From: DASQGA01 sp035535315 | GTDB lineage: Bacteria > Actinomycetota > Thermoleophilia > Gaiellales > Gaiellaceae | Reading direction: 5' to 3' | Assembly (NCBI GenBank): GCA_035535315.1 | Contig: DATLQD010000135.1 | Coordinates: 1 to 7,041, forward strand | DNA length: 7,041 bases | Part shown: positions 1 to 6,361 of the stretch, piece by piece | Numbering within the stretch: the first letter of the stretch is position 1 | How the letters are laid out: each line of letters starts with the position of its first letter | Program-made: the position numbers and the translations under genes | Notes under the pieces: model-generated | Database searches by the model: none | The model's input: the letters and a program-made list of their open reading frames with translations, nothing else | What the model was told of the DNA's origin: nothing

Positions 1-90
1 ATCCTCGTCGAGTACGACACGACCCCCAAGATCTTCACCAAACCCTCGGACAAGCGAACCGAGGGCTACGTCACGGGGAGATTCGGATGA
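1..90 (+). CDS. pstB: PstB, phosphate ABC transporter ATP-binding protein (C-terminal end only)
   Basis: Only the last 29 codons and a TGA stop are inside the window; the gene begins to the left. The visible tail reads TTPKIFTKPSDKRTEGYVTG followed by RFG and stop. This matches the characteristic PstB C-terminus (an IFT.P...TE.Y.TGRFG pattern). PstB is the cytoplasmic ATPase that powers the high-affinity PstSCAB phosphate importer. The ABC catalytic motifs lie outside the window, so the call rests on this tail and on the phoU gene starting 4 bp before its end, the usual pst-phoU order. The last codons also carry a GGGGAG Shine-Dalgarno (75-80) that serves phoU. Confidence 0.88.
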   Translation: MLVEYDTTPKIFTKPSDKRTEGYVTGRFG

Positions 91-779
91 GGATTACGTT
101 TCAACAAGAGCTCGAGGAGCTCCAGAGCTCGCTGCAGGAGGAAGGACAGCTCGTTCTGCGCTCGCTCAGGGGCGCTCTGAACGCGCTCCGGCACCAGGAC
201 GTCGAGCTGGCCCAGGAAGTGATCGCGTTCGACGACGAGGTCGACCGCGAGTACTTCGCGATCCAGGAGGGCATCCAGCAGCTCCTGGCGCGCCAGACCC
301 CGGTCGCGGTCGACCTTCGGCTCGTGCTGGCGATGCTGCACGTGAACCTCCACCTGGAGCGTGCGGCGGACTACTGCGTCACGATCGCCAAGCTCGTCAA
401 GCTCGCGGAGGCGCTCGAGGGCGACGCCTCGCTCGTCGAGGGCCTCGAGGAGATGGGCACGAGGGCGGAGGAGATGCTCATCGTCGCCCTCGAGTCGTTC
501 GCCGACCGCGACCTCGAACGAGCCGAGCTCCTCGTCGACCTGGACGAGTTGATCGACACGGCGAATCGCAGGCTGGTTCACGACGTCCTCGCGCTTGGAG
601 GAAAAACGGAGCTCCGTGAGTGGGGGCTTCGCATGATCCTCGTCTCCCGCTGTCTCGAGCGGATCGGCGATCACGCCGTCGACATCGGAGAGCAGACCGC
701 CTTCCTCATCACGGGTGAGTTCCGCGAGTTCACGGACGCGTCACACCCGGACGGCGGGTCGAACGGCCGCCGGGCCTAG
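87..779 (+). CDS. phoU: PhoU, phosphate signalling / Pst transport regulator
   Basis: A 230-residue protein of the usual PhoU size, made of two repeats of a three-helix bundle. Each repeat shows the acidic metal-binding pattern of the family: D49-D50-E51..D53 with LERAADY (90-96) in the first, and D151..D153 with LERIGDH (190-196) plus D199 in the second. PhoU proteins are cytoplasmic, peripheral to the membrane, and link PstSCAB activity to the phosphate two-component system, keeping the Pho response off when phosphate is plentiful. The ATG overlaps the pstB stop (ATGA) and has a GGGGAG ribosome site 6 nt upstream, so it is translationally coupled to pstB. The last ~15 residues (SHPDGGSNGRRA) look disordered. 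Its TAG stop interlocks with the stop of the convergent pit gene. Confidence 0.95.
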   Translation: MRITFQQELEELQSSLQEEGQLVLRSLRGALNALRHQDVELAQEVIAFDDEVDREYFAIQEGIQQLLARQTPVAVDLRLVLAMLHVNLHLERAADYCVTIAKLVKLAEALEGDASLVEGLEEMGTRAEEMLIVALESFADRDLERAELLVDLDELIDTANRRLVHDVLALGGKTELREWGLRMILVSRCLERIGDHAVDIGEQTAFLITGEFREFTDASHPDGGSNGRRA

Positions 780-785
780 GCCGGC
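769..785. repeat. Inverted repeat holding both convergent stop codons
   Basis: GCCGG (769-773), a 7-nt centre GCCTAGG, then CCGGC (781-785). The inner GGCCTAGGCC (773-782) is a perfect 10-bp palindrome. The phoU stop TAG (777-779) and the pit stop (776-778 on the minus strand) share the central CTAG. A 5-bp GC stem could act as a weak bidirectional transcription block, but there is no U-tract on either side, so a terminator role is not supported. Confidence 0.45.
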
Positions 786-1864
786 TTCGGAGCGAGGCGC
801 CGCGTCTGCAAGGAGCGGGCGAGAAATGCGACCGCCGCAATCGCCGCGGCGAGCACGAATACGAGGATGCTGCCACCGGGTAGGCGCGTGAGTCCCTCCA
901 TGCCTGCTCCCACGAGCCCCGCGCACGGAATCGTCATGATCCAGGCGAGCAGGATGTTTCCGGCCACGCCCCAGCGCACCGCCCGGAGCCTCCTCGATGC
1001 GCCGGCGCCGAGGACGGAGCCGCTGACCGTGTGGGTGGTCGAGACCGGGAAGCCGTAGTGCGCCGTTGTGAAAAGGATCGCCGCCGTGGCCGTCTGCGCC
1101 GCAAAGCCCTGCGGCGGGTCGAGCTTGGCGATCCGCTGCCCGAGCGTCTTGATGATGCGCCAGCCGCCTGCGTACGTTCCCGCCGCCATCGCCAGAGCGG
1201 CGCTCACGATCACCCAGAGCGGTGGCCGACTGAAGTCGGGGTCGAGATCGCCGGCGGCTACGAGGGCGAGCGCGATGATCCCCATCGTCTTCTGAGCGTC
1301 GTTCGTCCCGTGTGTGAACGCGACGAAGCCCCCCGACACGAGCTGGAGCCGCCGGAAGACCCGGTTGACGAGACCGGGGGCGCGCCGGCGGATGATCCAG
1401 ACGAGGACAAACATGATCGCGGCCGCACCGAAGACCCCGAAGAGCGGTGCCAGGAGAGATGGGATCGCGACTTTCTCGATCAGACCGCGCCACTGGACGA
1501 CGTCGAATCCCGCAGCCGCGATTGCGGATCCGGCGATACCTCCGATCAACGCATGGCTCGAGCTCGACGGCAGGCCCAGGTACCAGGTGAGCAGATTCCA
1601 GGTGATCGCCCCTACGAGCCCGGCCAGGAGCACCTCGAGGGTGATCGCTTCCGGCTGGACGATTCCTTTTGCGACCGTAGCGGCCACCTTGAAGGACACG
1701 AAGGCACCGGCGAAGTTCAGGACCGCGGCGCTCGCCACTGCGAGCCGCGGAGAAAGCGCCCGCGTCGAGACGCTCGTCGCGATCGAGTTGGCCGTGTCGT
1801 GAAAGCCGTTGGTGAAGTCAAAGAAAAGCGCCACCACGACGACTGCGACGAGCGTGAGATCCAT
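776..1864 (-). CDS. pit: PiT-family inorganic phosphate transporter
   Basis: A 362-residue, highly hydrophobic permease, within the usual size of short bacterial PiT proteins. It carries the inverted duplicated signatures of the family: TNGFHDTANSIAT (18-30) in the N-terminal half and HGTNDAQKTMG (185-195) in the C-terminal half. Each is followed by a paired re-entrant motif, GLPSSSSHALIGG (97-109) and GFPVSTTHTVSG (271-282). PiT proteins carry phosphate, often as a neutral metal-phosphate complex, with cations (H+ or Na+) at lower affinity than Pst. The ATG lies 6 nt after the stop of the DUF47 gene, a common pairing, and no clear Shine-Dalgarno precedes it, so coupled translation is likely. 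The protein ends in a basic tail (RRLAPKPA). The substrate is inferred from the family; another anion such as sulfate occurs in some homologues but is less likely here beside pst and phoU genes. Confidence 0.93.
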   Translation of the reverse strand: MDLTLVAVVVVALFFDFTNGFHDTANSIATSVSTRALSPRLAVASAAVLNFAGAFVSFKVAATVAKGIVQPEAITLEVLLAGLVGAITWNLLTWYLGLPSSSSHALIGGIAGSAIAAAGFDVVQWRGLIEKVAIPSLLAPLFGVFGAAAIMFVLVWIIRRRAPGLVNRVFRRLQLVSGGFVAFTHGTNDAQKTMGIIALALVAAGDLDPDFSRPPLWVIVSAALAMAAGTYAGGWRIIKTLGQRIAKLDPPQGFAAQTATAAILFTTAHYGFPVSTTHTVSGSVLGAGASRRLRAVRWGVAGNILLAWIMTIPCAGLVGAGMEGLTRLPGGSILVFVLAAAIAAVAFLARSLQTRRLAPKPA

Positions 1865-1870
1865 GGAGAT

Positions 1871-2491
1871 TTAGGCGTTCTTGACGAGGACGTTCCTGAC
1901 GACATTCGCGGCGGACTCGGCGGCGTCGAGCGCCGCCTCGAGCGCCTCGTAGATGTCTTTCCAGCGGATCACGATCAGCGGGTCAATCCGGGCGTCCTGG
2001 AAGAGAGCCGCGATAGCGTCGCGAACGACCCGATCGCCTTCGTCCTCCAAGGCCTTCAGCTCGACGAGCGTGTCCTGCACGCCGCGCCTGCCTTTGAGGC
2101 CGTCGAGGGCACGCGAGAGACAGGTCACAGCGCCGACGAGGATCCGGCACTGCTCGATGGCCTGCTTGGCCGGCTGCTCGATGCGGTAGAGCTCGAGCAG
2201 GTCGGTCGCCTCCTCGATGTGGTCGACGACGTCGTCGATCGCAGTCGCGAGCTGGAAGATGTCTTCCCGGTCGAACGGCGTCACGTACTGCGTGTTCAGA
2301 AGTTGGATCAGATCGCGCGTGATCTGGTCACCCTCGGTCTCGATCGCCTTCACGTCCGCCTGCGTCACCGACGTGTTCGGATACTCGCGAAACCGCGTCT
2401 CGGCGAGACGCGCCGCCTCGAGCGCGTTCTGGCCGGCACGGGAGAAGAGGTCGTAGAACTCGGTCGTGCGCGGGACGAAGGCGAGCTTCAC
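1871..2491 (-). CDS. DUF47 family PhoU-like protein, probable Pit accessory regulator
   Basis: A 206-residue, all-helical, charged protein with no membrane segment. It has the two PhoU-like acidic repeats of the DUF47 family: IETEGDQITRDL (50-61) with TPFDREDI (71-78) and DDVVDHIEEA (86-95), then LEDEGDRVVRDAI (148-160) with WKDIYEALE (177-185) and a D/E-rich last helix. DUF47 genes are typically placed directly before pit, as here (6-nt gap), and are thought to modulate the permease or its metal-phosphate handling. The start is GTG at 2489-2491: an in-frame stop lies five codons upstream, and MKLAFVPRTTEFYDLF is a typical family N-terminus. No Shine-Dalgarno is visible, so initiation may be leaderless or coupled to the oxygenase gene 47 bp upstream. 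Family assignment is firm; the regulatory role is inference. Confidence 0.88.
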   Translation of the reverse strand: MKLAFVPRTTEFYDLFSRAGQNALEAARLAETRFREYPNTSVTQADVKAIETEGDQITRDLIQLLNTQYVTPFDREDIFQLATAIDDVVDHIEEATDLLELYRIEQPAKQAIEQCRILVGAVTCLSRALDGLKGRRGVQDTLVELKALEDEGDRVVRDAIAALFQDARIDPLIVIRWKDIYEALEAALDAAESAANVVRNVLVKNA

Positions 2492-2538
2492 GACGCGCGC
2501 ATGCTACACGGCTTCCCGACCGGCGCCCTCGCCTGCAC

Positions 2539-3516
2539 TCACTCGCCTTCGCCGAACGTGATCAGGCCTCCCTGGTCTTCCCGGTCGAACTCCTCGATCG
2601 CTTCCTCGACGACAGCGATGCATGCCCTGAGGTCTGCCTGGAGCTCATCGTGCGAGCGTGAGAACAACGCGCCCTCCTCGGCAAAGTGCAGGAGACGCCG
2701 CGCGGCAACGACGGACGCGTACCGGCTCCACTCGACCAACGCGATATCGCTCCCGTCCGCGCCTCGAAGCGTCCCGATCTCGGTTGGGTCGGAGATCACG
2801 GGATCGGGCGTGTAGAACGAGGCGACAGCGGTAATCCGCTCTGCCGGCTCCTCGAGACGCGTGGCGCGGTGGAGCACCCGGTGGCCCTGCTGGAAGACGG
2901 CCCAGCCTGGTCCCGGAAACTCGACCGAGACGACCCGCGGGGGTGGAAGGCCTGCACCCGCGAGCAGAAGATCCCTCCCCTCTTCCACCGGGCCCTCGAA
3001 GTACTCAAAGCGCCCGCCCTTGAGCCCTCGCGGGTCGGAGACCATGAGCACGTAGTCGAACGAGACCGCGTCACAGTGCCACTGGTCGACGTTCTTGCCG
3101 ACTTCGTCCGGCGCGTAGTTCACGTGCATGGCGTGGTGACCGACCGGGTGCGGCTCGACCGGCGCTTGGGCGAGCCCGCGCAGGAAGTCGAGCAGGACGG
3201 GGTCCTCCGAAAGGCCACGGAGAAACGCAGAGCGGTAGACGCCGCCGCGCGCGCACTTCGCAATCCGGTTGTTTCCGCCCGCGAAGCGCTCGAGCTCCGA
3301 GCAGACGGCGTGCATGATCCGGATCCCTTCATCACTCAGGAAGCGGAACGGGCTCGTGATAGCGACGGGCGAGAGCGCGGTTGGCCCCGCCGCATCTGAA
3401 CCGAGCTCGTCGAGCATGAGCACGTGCTCGGGTGGGACGAGCTCCAGATAGCCGGGATCCCAGGGGACGTCGTTGTCGAGCGGCGCATAGCCGGGGGGCG
3501 CGTCGATGACGGTCAT
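2539..3516 (-). CDS. Probable Fe(II)/2-oxoglutarate-dependent oxygenase
   Basis: A 325-residue soluble protein without signal peptide or membrane segment. The core looks like a double-stranded beta-helix oxygenase. H147 and D149 in DQWHCDAVSFDY form the H-x-D half of the iron site. H216 in GHRVLHRAT (211-219) is the likely distal iron ligand, with H212 as alternative. R227 in ERITAVASFYTPD, 11 residues further on, fits the arginine that binds the 2-oxoglutarate carboxylate. The conserved-looking HHAMHVNYAP stretch (127-136) precedes the first iron ligand. About 85 residues after the core are helical and acidic and may form a dimerisation or lid element. The substrate is unknown: I do not recognise a named subfamily, and the intact Asp argues for hydroxylation rather than halogenation. 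The start ATG is fixed by a near-ideal AAGGAGGAG 5 nt upstream. It diverges from copA and may head an operon with DUF47 and pit. Confidence 0.72.
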   Translation of the reverse strand: MTVIDAPPGYAPLDNDVPWDPGYLELVPPEHVLMLDELGSDAAGPTALSPVAITSPFRFLSDEGIRIMHAVCSELERFAGGNNRIAKCARGGVYRSAFLRGLSEDPVLLDFLRGLAQAPVEPHPVGHHAMHVNYAPDEVGKNVDQWHCDAVSFDYVLMVSDPRGLKGGRFEYFEGPVEEGRDLLLAGAGLPPPRVVSVEFPGPGWAVFQQGHRVLHRATRLEEPAERITAVASFYTPDPVISDPTEIGTLRGADGSDIALVEWSRYASVVAARRLLHFAEEGALFSRSHDELQADLRACIAVVEEAIEEFDREDQGGLITFGEGE

Positions 3517-3521
3517 AGAGG

Positions 3522-3530
3522 CTCCTCCTT
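3522..3530 (-). promoter_or_regulatory. Strong Shine-Dalgarno of the oxygenase gene
   Basis: Minus-strand AAGGAGGAG ends 5 nt before the ATG at 3514-3516 and decides that start. It is the best ribosome site in the window and contrasts with its absence before copA, DUF47 and pit. Confidence 0.8.
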
Positions 3531-3550
3531 CGCGGCCAGGATGACACCGG

Positions 3551-3571
3551 CGGGCAAGGCCTGCTTGCCCG
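3551..3571. repeat. Perfect 8-bp inverted repeat in the divergent intergenic region
   Basis: CGGGCAAG (3551-3558), spacer GCCTG, CTTGCCCG (3564-3571). It lies 34 bp upstream of the oxygenase ATG and 10 bp from the CsoR-type palindrome. It could be a binding site for a second dimeric regulator, or a stem-loop in the oxygenase mRNA leader. There is no U-tract and no gene ends here, so it is not a terminator. The symmetry is seen directly; its function is unknown. Confidence 0.6.
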
Positions 3572-3581
3572 ACTGCCTCCT

Positions 3582-3598
3582 ATACCCCCCTGCGGTAT
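3582..3598. promoter_or_regulatory. Candidate CsoR operator
   Basis: ATACCCCCCTGCGGTAT is a palindrome with ATACC and GGTAT arms around a G/C-rich 7-bp centre. CsoR repressors of Bacillus and actinobacteria bind elements of this kind: TACC/GGTA arms flanking a run of C or G in promoters of copper genes. It sits 9 bp before the copA ATG, in an operon that encodes its own CsoR. It overlaps the likely copA -10 element and, on the other strand, a TATAGG that could serve the oxygenase gene. Binding would block RNA polymerase; Cu(I) loading of CsoR should release it. Confidence 0.78.
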
Positions 3599-3601
3599 CA
3601 T
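3596..3601 (+). promoter_or_regulatory. Candidate -10 element of the copA-csoR operon (leaderless)
   Basis: TATCAT matches TATAAT at five of six positions. Its last base is 6 nt before the copA ATG (3608), so transcription would begin at or very near the start codon. Together with the lack of any Shine-Dalgarno upstream, this suggests a leaderless mRNA, which is common in actinobacteria. No good -35 hexamer is visible at 16-18 bp, so the assignment rests on the -10 and its geometry. It overlaps the right arm of the CsoR-type operator. Confidence 0.5.
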
Positions 3602-3607
3602 TGAGTG

Positions 3608-5707
3608 ATGGCAGTAGTTGCCCCCGAAAGGATCCGCCTCGAGATCGACGGGATGACCTGCGCCTCCTGCGTGGCCCGCATCGAAAAGGCGCTGAACGGG
3701 CTGGACGGAGTCGACGGGGCGAGCGTCAATCTTGCGACGGAGGGGGCGATGGTGGCCTTCGACCCGTCGCAGCTCGAGGTCGAACAGCTGATCGGCGCAG
3801 TCGAGTCGATCGGCTACCACGCTGCTCTTCCCCTCGAGCGCGAGCGCCCCGAGCCTGAGCGGTCGGTTCGCGCACGCCTGCTCCTGGCCGCCGTGCTGAC
3901 CGTGCCCGTCGCCGTCCTTGGGATGATTCCCCCCGCCCAGTTCTCGGGCTGGGAATGGGTCGCCCTCTCCCTAGCCGCCATCGTCGTCCTCTGGGCCGGC
4001 TGGCCGTTCCACCGGGCAGCCGCGGTCAACCTGCGACACCGGGCCGCGACGATGGACACGCTGATCTCGCTCGGGACGCTCGCGGCTCTCGTCTGGTCGG
4101 CAGTCGTCCTCGTCGCCGGGCTGGATGCTGACACTTACTTCGAGGTCGGCGCGGTGATCGTGACCCTGATCCTCCTGGGCCGGTATCTCGAGGCGCGCGC
4201 TCGACGCCGCTCGGGAGACGCAATCAGGAAGCTCCTGGAGCTCGGCGCCAAGGAGGCCCGGGTCCTCCGAGAGGGAGAGGAGGTTCTCGTCCCGGTGGCG
4301 GAGCTCCGGCCCGGCGACCGCTTCGTCGTTCGCCCGGGCGAGAAGATCGCGGCCGACGGCATCGTCGAGGAAGGCGAGTCGGCCCTCGACCAGTCGATGC
4401 TGACCGGCGAGTCGGCTCCGGTCGAGATCGAGCCGGGCGCGGACGTGGCGGGGGCGACGATCAACACCTACGGCCGGTTGGTCGTCCGCGTGACCAAGGT
4501 GGGCGGCGACACCGCGCTCGCCCAGATCGCCCGGCTCGTCGAGGAGGCCCAGAGCGGCAAGGCGCACGTCCAGAGAATCGTCGACCGGATCTCCGCAGTC
4601 TTCGTGCCGATCGTGATCGGCATCTCCCTCGCGACCCTCGCCGGGTGGCTCCTGGCGACCGGCGACGCTTCGGCCGCCTTCACCGCGGCGGTCGCAGTGC
4701 TGATCATCGCTTGCCCCTGCTCCCTCGGACTCGCGACTCCGACGGCACTCATGGTCGGCGCGGGTCGCGGAGCGCAGCTCGGGATCCTGATCAAGGGGCC
4801 CGAGGTGCTCGAAGAGACGCGTCGGATTCACACGATCGTCCTCGACAAGACCGGCACGGTGACAGTGGGGAAGCTCGAGCTCGTCGACGTCCACCCGCTG
4901 AACCGCGCCTGGCGAACGGAGGCTCTCCGTCTCGCAGGTGCCGTCGAGGCGGCAAGCGAGCATCCGGTGGGGCAGGCGATCGCCCGGGCCGCTCGCTCCG
5001 AGATCGGAGCTCTCCCCCCCGTCACGGGCTTTCGGAATCTTCCAGGCCTCGGCGTGTGCGGCGCCGTCGAAGGACTCGATGTCGAGGTCACCCGCCGCGA
5101 CGGCGCGATCACGGTCGCGTGGGACGGGGAGCCGCGCGCAACCTTCGTGGTGCACGACACGGTGAAGCCGACGAGCCGTGAGGCAGTCGGGGAGCTTCGG
5201 GCGCTCGGCCTGACCCCCATCCTTCTGACGGGCGACACCGAGGAGACGGCACGGCGCGTGGCGGCGGAAGTCGGCATCGACCGCGTCATCGCCGAGGTCT
5301 TGCCCGATCAGAAGGTAGCGGTGATCAGCCGCCTCCAAGACTCGGGCGAGGTCGTGGCGATGGTCGGGGAAGGCATCAACGACGCCCCTGCCCTCGCCCA
5401 GGCCGACCTCGGTCTTGCGATCGGCACCGGTACAGATGTCGCGATCGAGGCATCAGATCTGACCCTCGTCTCCGGCGACCTGCGGGCGGCAGCAGACGCG
5501 ATCCGTCTTGCGCGGCGCACCCTGCGGACGATCAAGGCCAACCTGTTTTGGGCCTTCGCTTACAACGTCGCTGCGATCCCGCTTGCGGTCGCCGGGCTCC
5601 TGAACCCCGTCGTGGCCGCCGCAGCGATGGCGTTCTCGAGCGTCTTTGTCGTCACCAACTCGCTTCGGTTGCGGCGCTTCCGGAGCCCGAGAGAGGAGGC
5701 CGCGTGA
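3608..5707 (+). CDS. copA: Copper-exporting P-type ATPase CopA (P1B-1)
   Basis: A 699-residue membrane pump expected to export Cu(I) from the cytoplasm. In order: one heavy-metal domain with GMTCASC (C18, C21); helices near 89-107, 115-134, 149-171 and 177-195; actuator loop with TGES (266-269); helices near 328-349 and 356-384 with the metal-site CPC (369-371); phosphorylation site D413 in DKTGT; SEHP (450-453); hinge GEGINDAP (587-594); and two last helices with YN (652-653) and MxxSS (674-678). CPC with YN and MxxSS is the Cu(I) (P1B-1) signature. Two oddities: the segment from GLG (480-482) to DTVKP (517-521) seems roughly 25 residues shorter than usual and lacks the Gly-Asn ATP-binding pair, and E588 replaces the usual Asp of GDGxND. 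GTG at 3605 is an alternative start directly after an in-frame stop; ATG at 3608 is preferred. The stop overlaps csoR by 4 bp. Confidence 0.95.
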   Translation: MAVVAPERIRLEIDGMTCASCVARIEKALNGLDGVDGASVNLATEGAMVAFDPSQLEVEQLIGAVESIGYHAALPLERERPEPERSVRARLLLAAVLTVPVAVLGMIPPAQFSGWEWVALSLAAIVVLWAGWPFHRAAAVNLRHRAATMDTLISLGTLAALVWSAVVLVAGLDADTYFEVGAVIVTLILLGRYLEARARRRSGDAIRKLLELGAKEARVLREGEEVLVPVAELRPGDRFVVRPGEKIAADGIVEEGESALDQSMLTGESAPVEIEPGADVAGATINTYGRLVVRVTKVGGDTALAQIARLVEEAQSGKAHVQRIVDRISAVFVPIVIGISLATLAGWLLATGDASAAFTAAVAVLIIACPCSLGLATPTALMVGAGRGAQLGILIKGPEVLEETRRIHTIVLDKTGTVTVGKLELVDVHPLNRAWRTEALRLAGAVEAASEHPVGQAIARAARSEIGALPPVTGFRNLPGLGVCGAVEGLDVEVTRRDGAITVAWDGEPRATFVVHDTVKPTSREAVGELRALGLTPILLTGDTEETARRVAAEVGIDRVIAEVLPDQKVAVISRLQDSGEVVAMVGEGINDAPALAQADLGLAIGTGTDVAIEASDLTLVSGDLRAAADAIRLARRTLRTIKANLFWAFAYNVAAIPLAVAGLLNPVVAAAAMAFSSVFVVTNSLRLRRFRSPREEAA

Positions 5708-5994
5708 CCCACGGATATGCAGCCGAGAAGGACGCGCTCGTCAAGCGTCTCCATCGGATCGAGGGCCAGGTTCGCGGCATCGAGCGGATGCTCGAGGATG
5801 ACCGCTACTGCATCGACATCCTGACGCAGATCGGGGCGGTCTCGACCGCGCTCGAGAGCCTCGCCTTCCGGATCCTGGACGACCACGTGAGCCACTGCGT
5901 CTCCGGCGCCATGAGCTCGGGCGATCCTGAGGTGGCGGCCGAGAAGAGCAAGGAGCTCCTCGAGGCCGTCCACCGCTTCGCGCGGACAAAGTAA
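5704..5994 (+). CDS. csoR: CsoR, copper-sensing transcriptional repressor
   Basis: A 96-residue all-helical protein of the CsoR/RcnR family. C36, H61 and C65 form the trigonal Cu(I) site and fall at exactly the numbers used for M. tuberculosis CsoR. Y35, next to the first ligand, matches the second-shell tyrosine. The N-terminal LVKRLHRIEGQVRGIERML (12-30) is the family's basic helix that helps bind DNA. The apo-protein represses copper genes and Cu(I) binding releases it from DNA. The GTG start overlaps the copA TGA (GTGA) and has GGAGG 4 nt upstream inside the copA end, so it is coupled to copA and should repress its own operon through the palindrome at 3582-3598. Nickel-, formaldehyde- and persulfide-sensing relatives have different ligand patterns, so copper is the clear assignment. 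Confidence 0.95.
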   Translation: MTHGYAAEKDALVKRLHRIEGQVRGIERMLEDDRYCIDILTQIGAVSTALESLAFRILDDHVSHCVSGAMSSGDPEVAAEKSKELLEAVHRFARTK

Positions 5995-5998
5995 CGGG

Positions 5999-6361
5999 GT
6001 GCCCTGGTACCTGACCATGGGAGCAGCCCTGGGGGCACTCTGTGTGGCCGTGCTCTCCCGAGAGCCCTTGACTGGCGTTCTGCCGGCCGTGGTCGTGCTG
6101 GTCCTCGTGCTCGCCGACTATCACCTCTGGGAACGCCGCGGCCGGCCGTGGCACGACTGGACGCTGATCTTGCTGCTCCTCCCGGCCATCGCGGCTGCCG
6201 TCTGGATCGCGGTTGGTGGTCTCGCCATGGACGTGGACCGCACGGACGCGGCCCGCCTCGCCTACGAGGTCGGGCCCGGTGTGGCGCTCGTCGGACTCCT
6301 CTGCACCCTGATCAGCTACCACGGACGCCACCACCCGAACGAGCCGGGTCAGCCCTTGTAG
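5999..6361 (+). CDS. Small four-helix membrane protein of unknown function
   Basis: I do not recognise this 120-residue protein. It is strongly hydrophobic, with probable helices near 4-19, 24-40, 53-74 and 91-107. A charged turn (HLWERRGRPWHDW, 42-54) lies between helices two and three, and a polar loop with DVDRTD (78-83) between three and four. The C-terminal tail is His-rich (YHGRHHPNEPGQPL). There is no CxxC, Met-rich or enzyme motif, so a copper role is only suggested by its place 4 nt after csoR on the same strand, which implies co-transcription and coupled translation. The start is taken as GTG 5999; ATG 6017 would remove six residues and shorten the first helix. No strong Shine-Dalgarno precedes either. 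Confidence 0.72.
   Translation: MPWYLTMGAALGALCVAVLSREPLTGVLPAVVVLVLVLADYHLWERRGRPWHDWTLILLLLPAIAAAVWIAVGGLAMDVDRTDAARLAYEVGPGVALVGLLCTLISYHGRHHPNEPGQPL

Noticed and set aside
2501..2506. Minus-strand TAGCAT as a -10 for DUF47-pit
   Set aside because: It matches only four of six positions and has no -35 at the right distance, so it is too weak to annotate, although its place 9 nt before the GTG would fit a nearly leaderless start.
1031..2815. 594-codon plus-strand open frame antisense to pit, DUF47 and part of the oxygenase gene
   Set aside because: Its translation is low-complexity, rich in Arg/Asp/Glu/Gly, with no family motif, while the opposite strand encodes three clear proteins. It is a GC-bias shadow.
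3971..5338. 455-codon minus-strand open frame opposite copA
   Set aside because: Charged, repetitive composition with no motif. copA on the other strand carries all P-type ATPase motifs in order.
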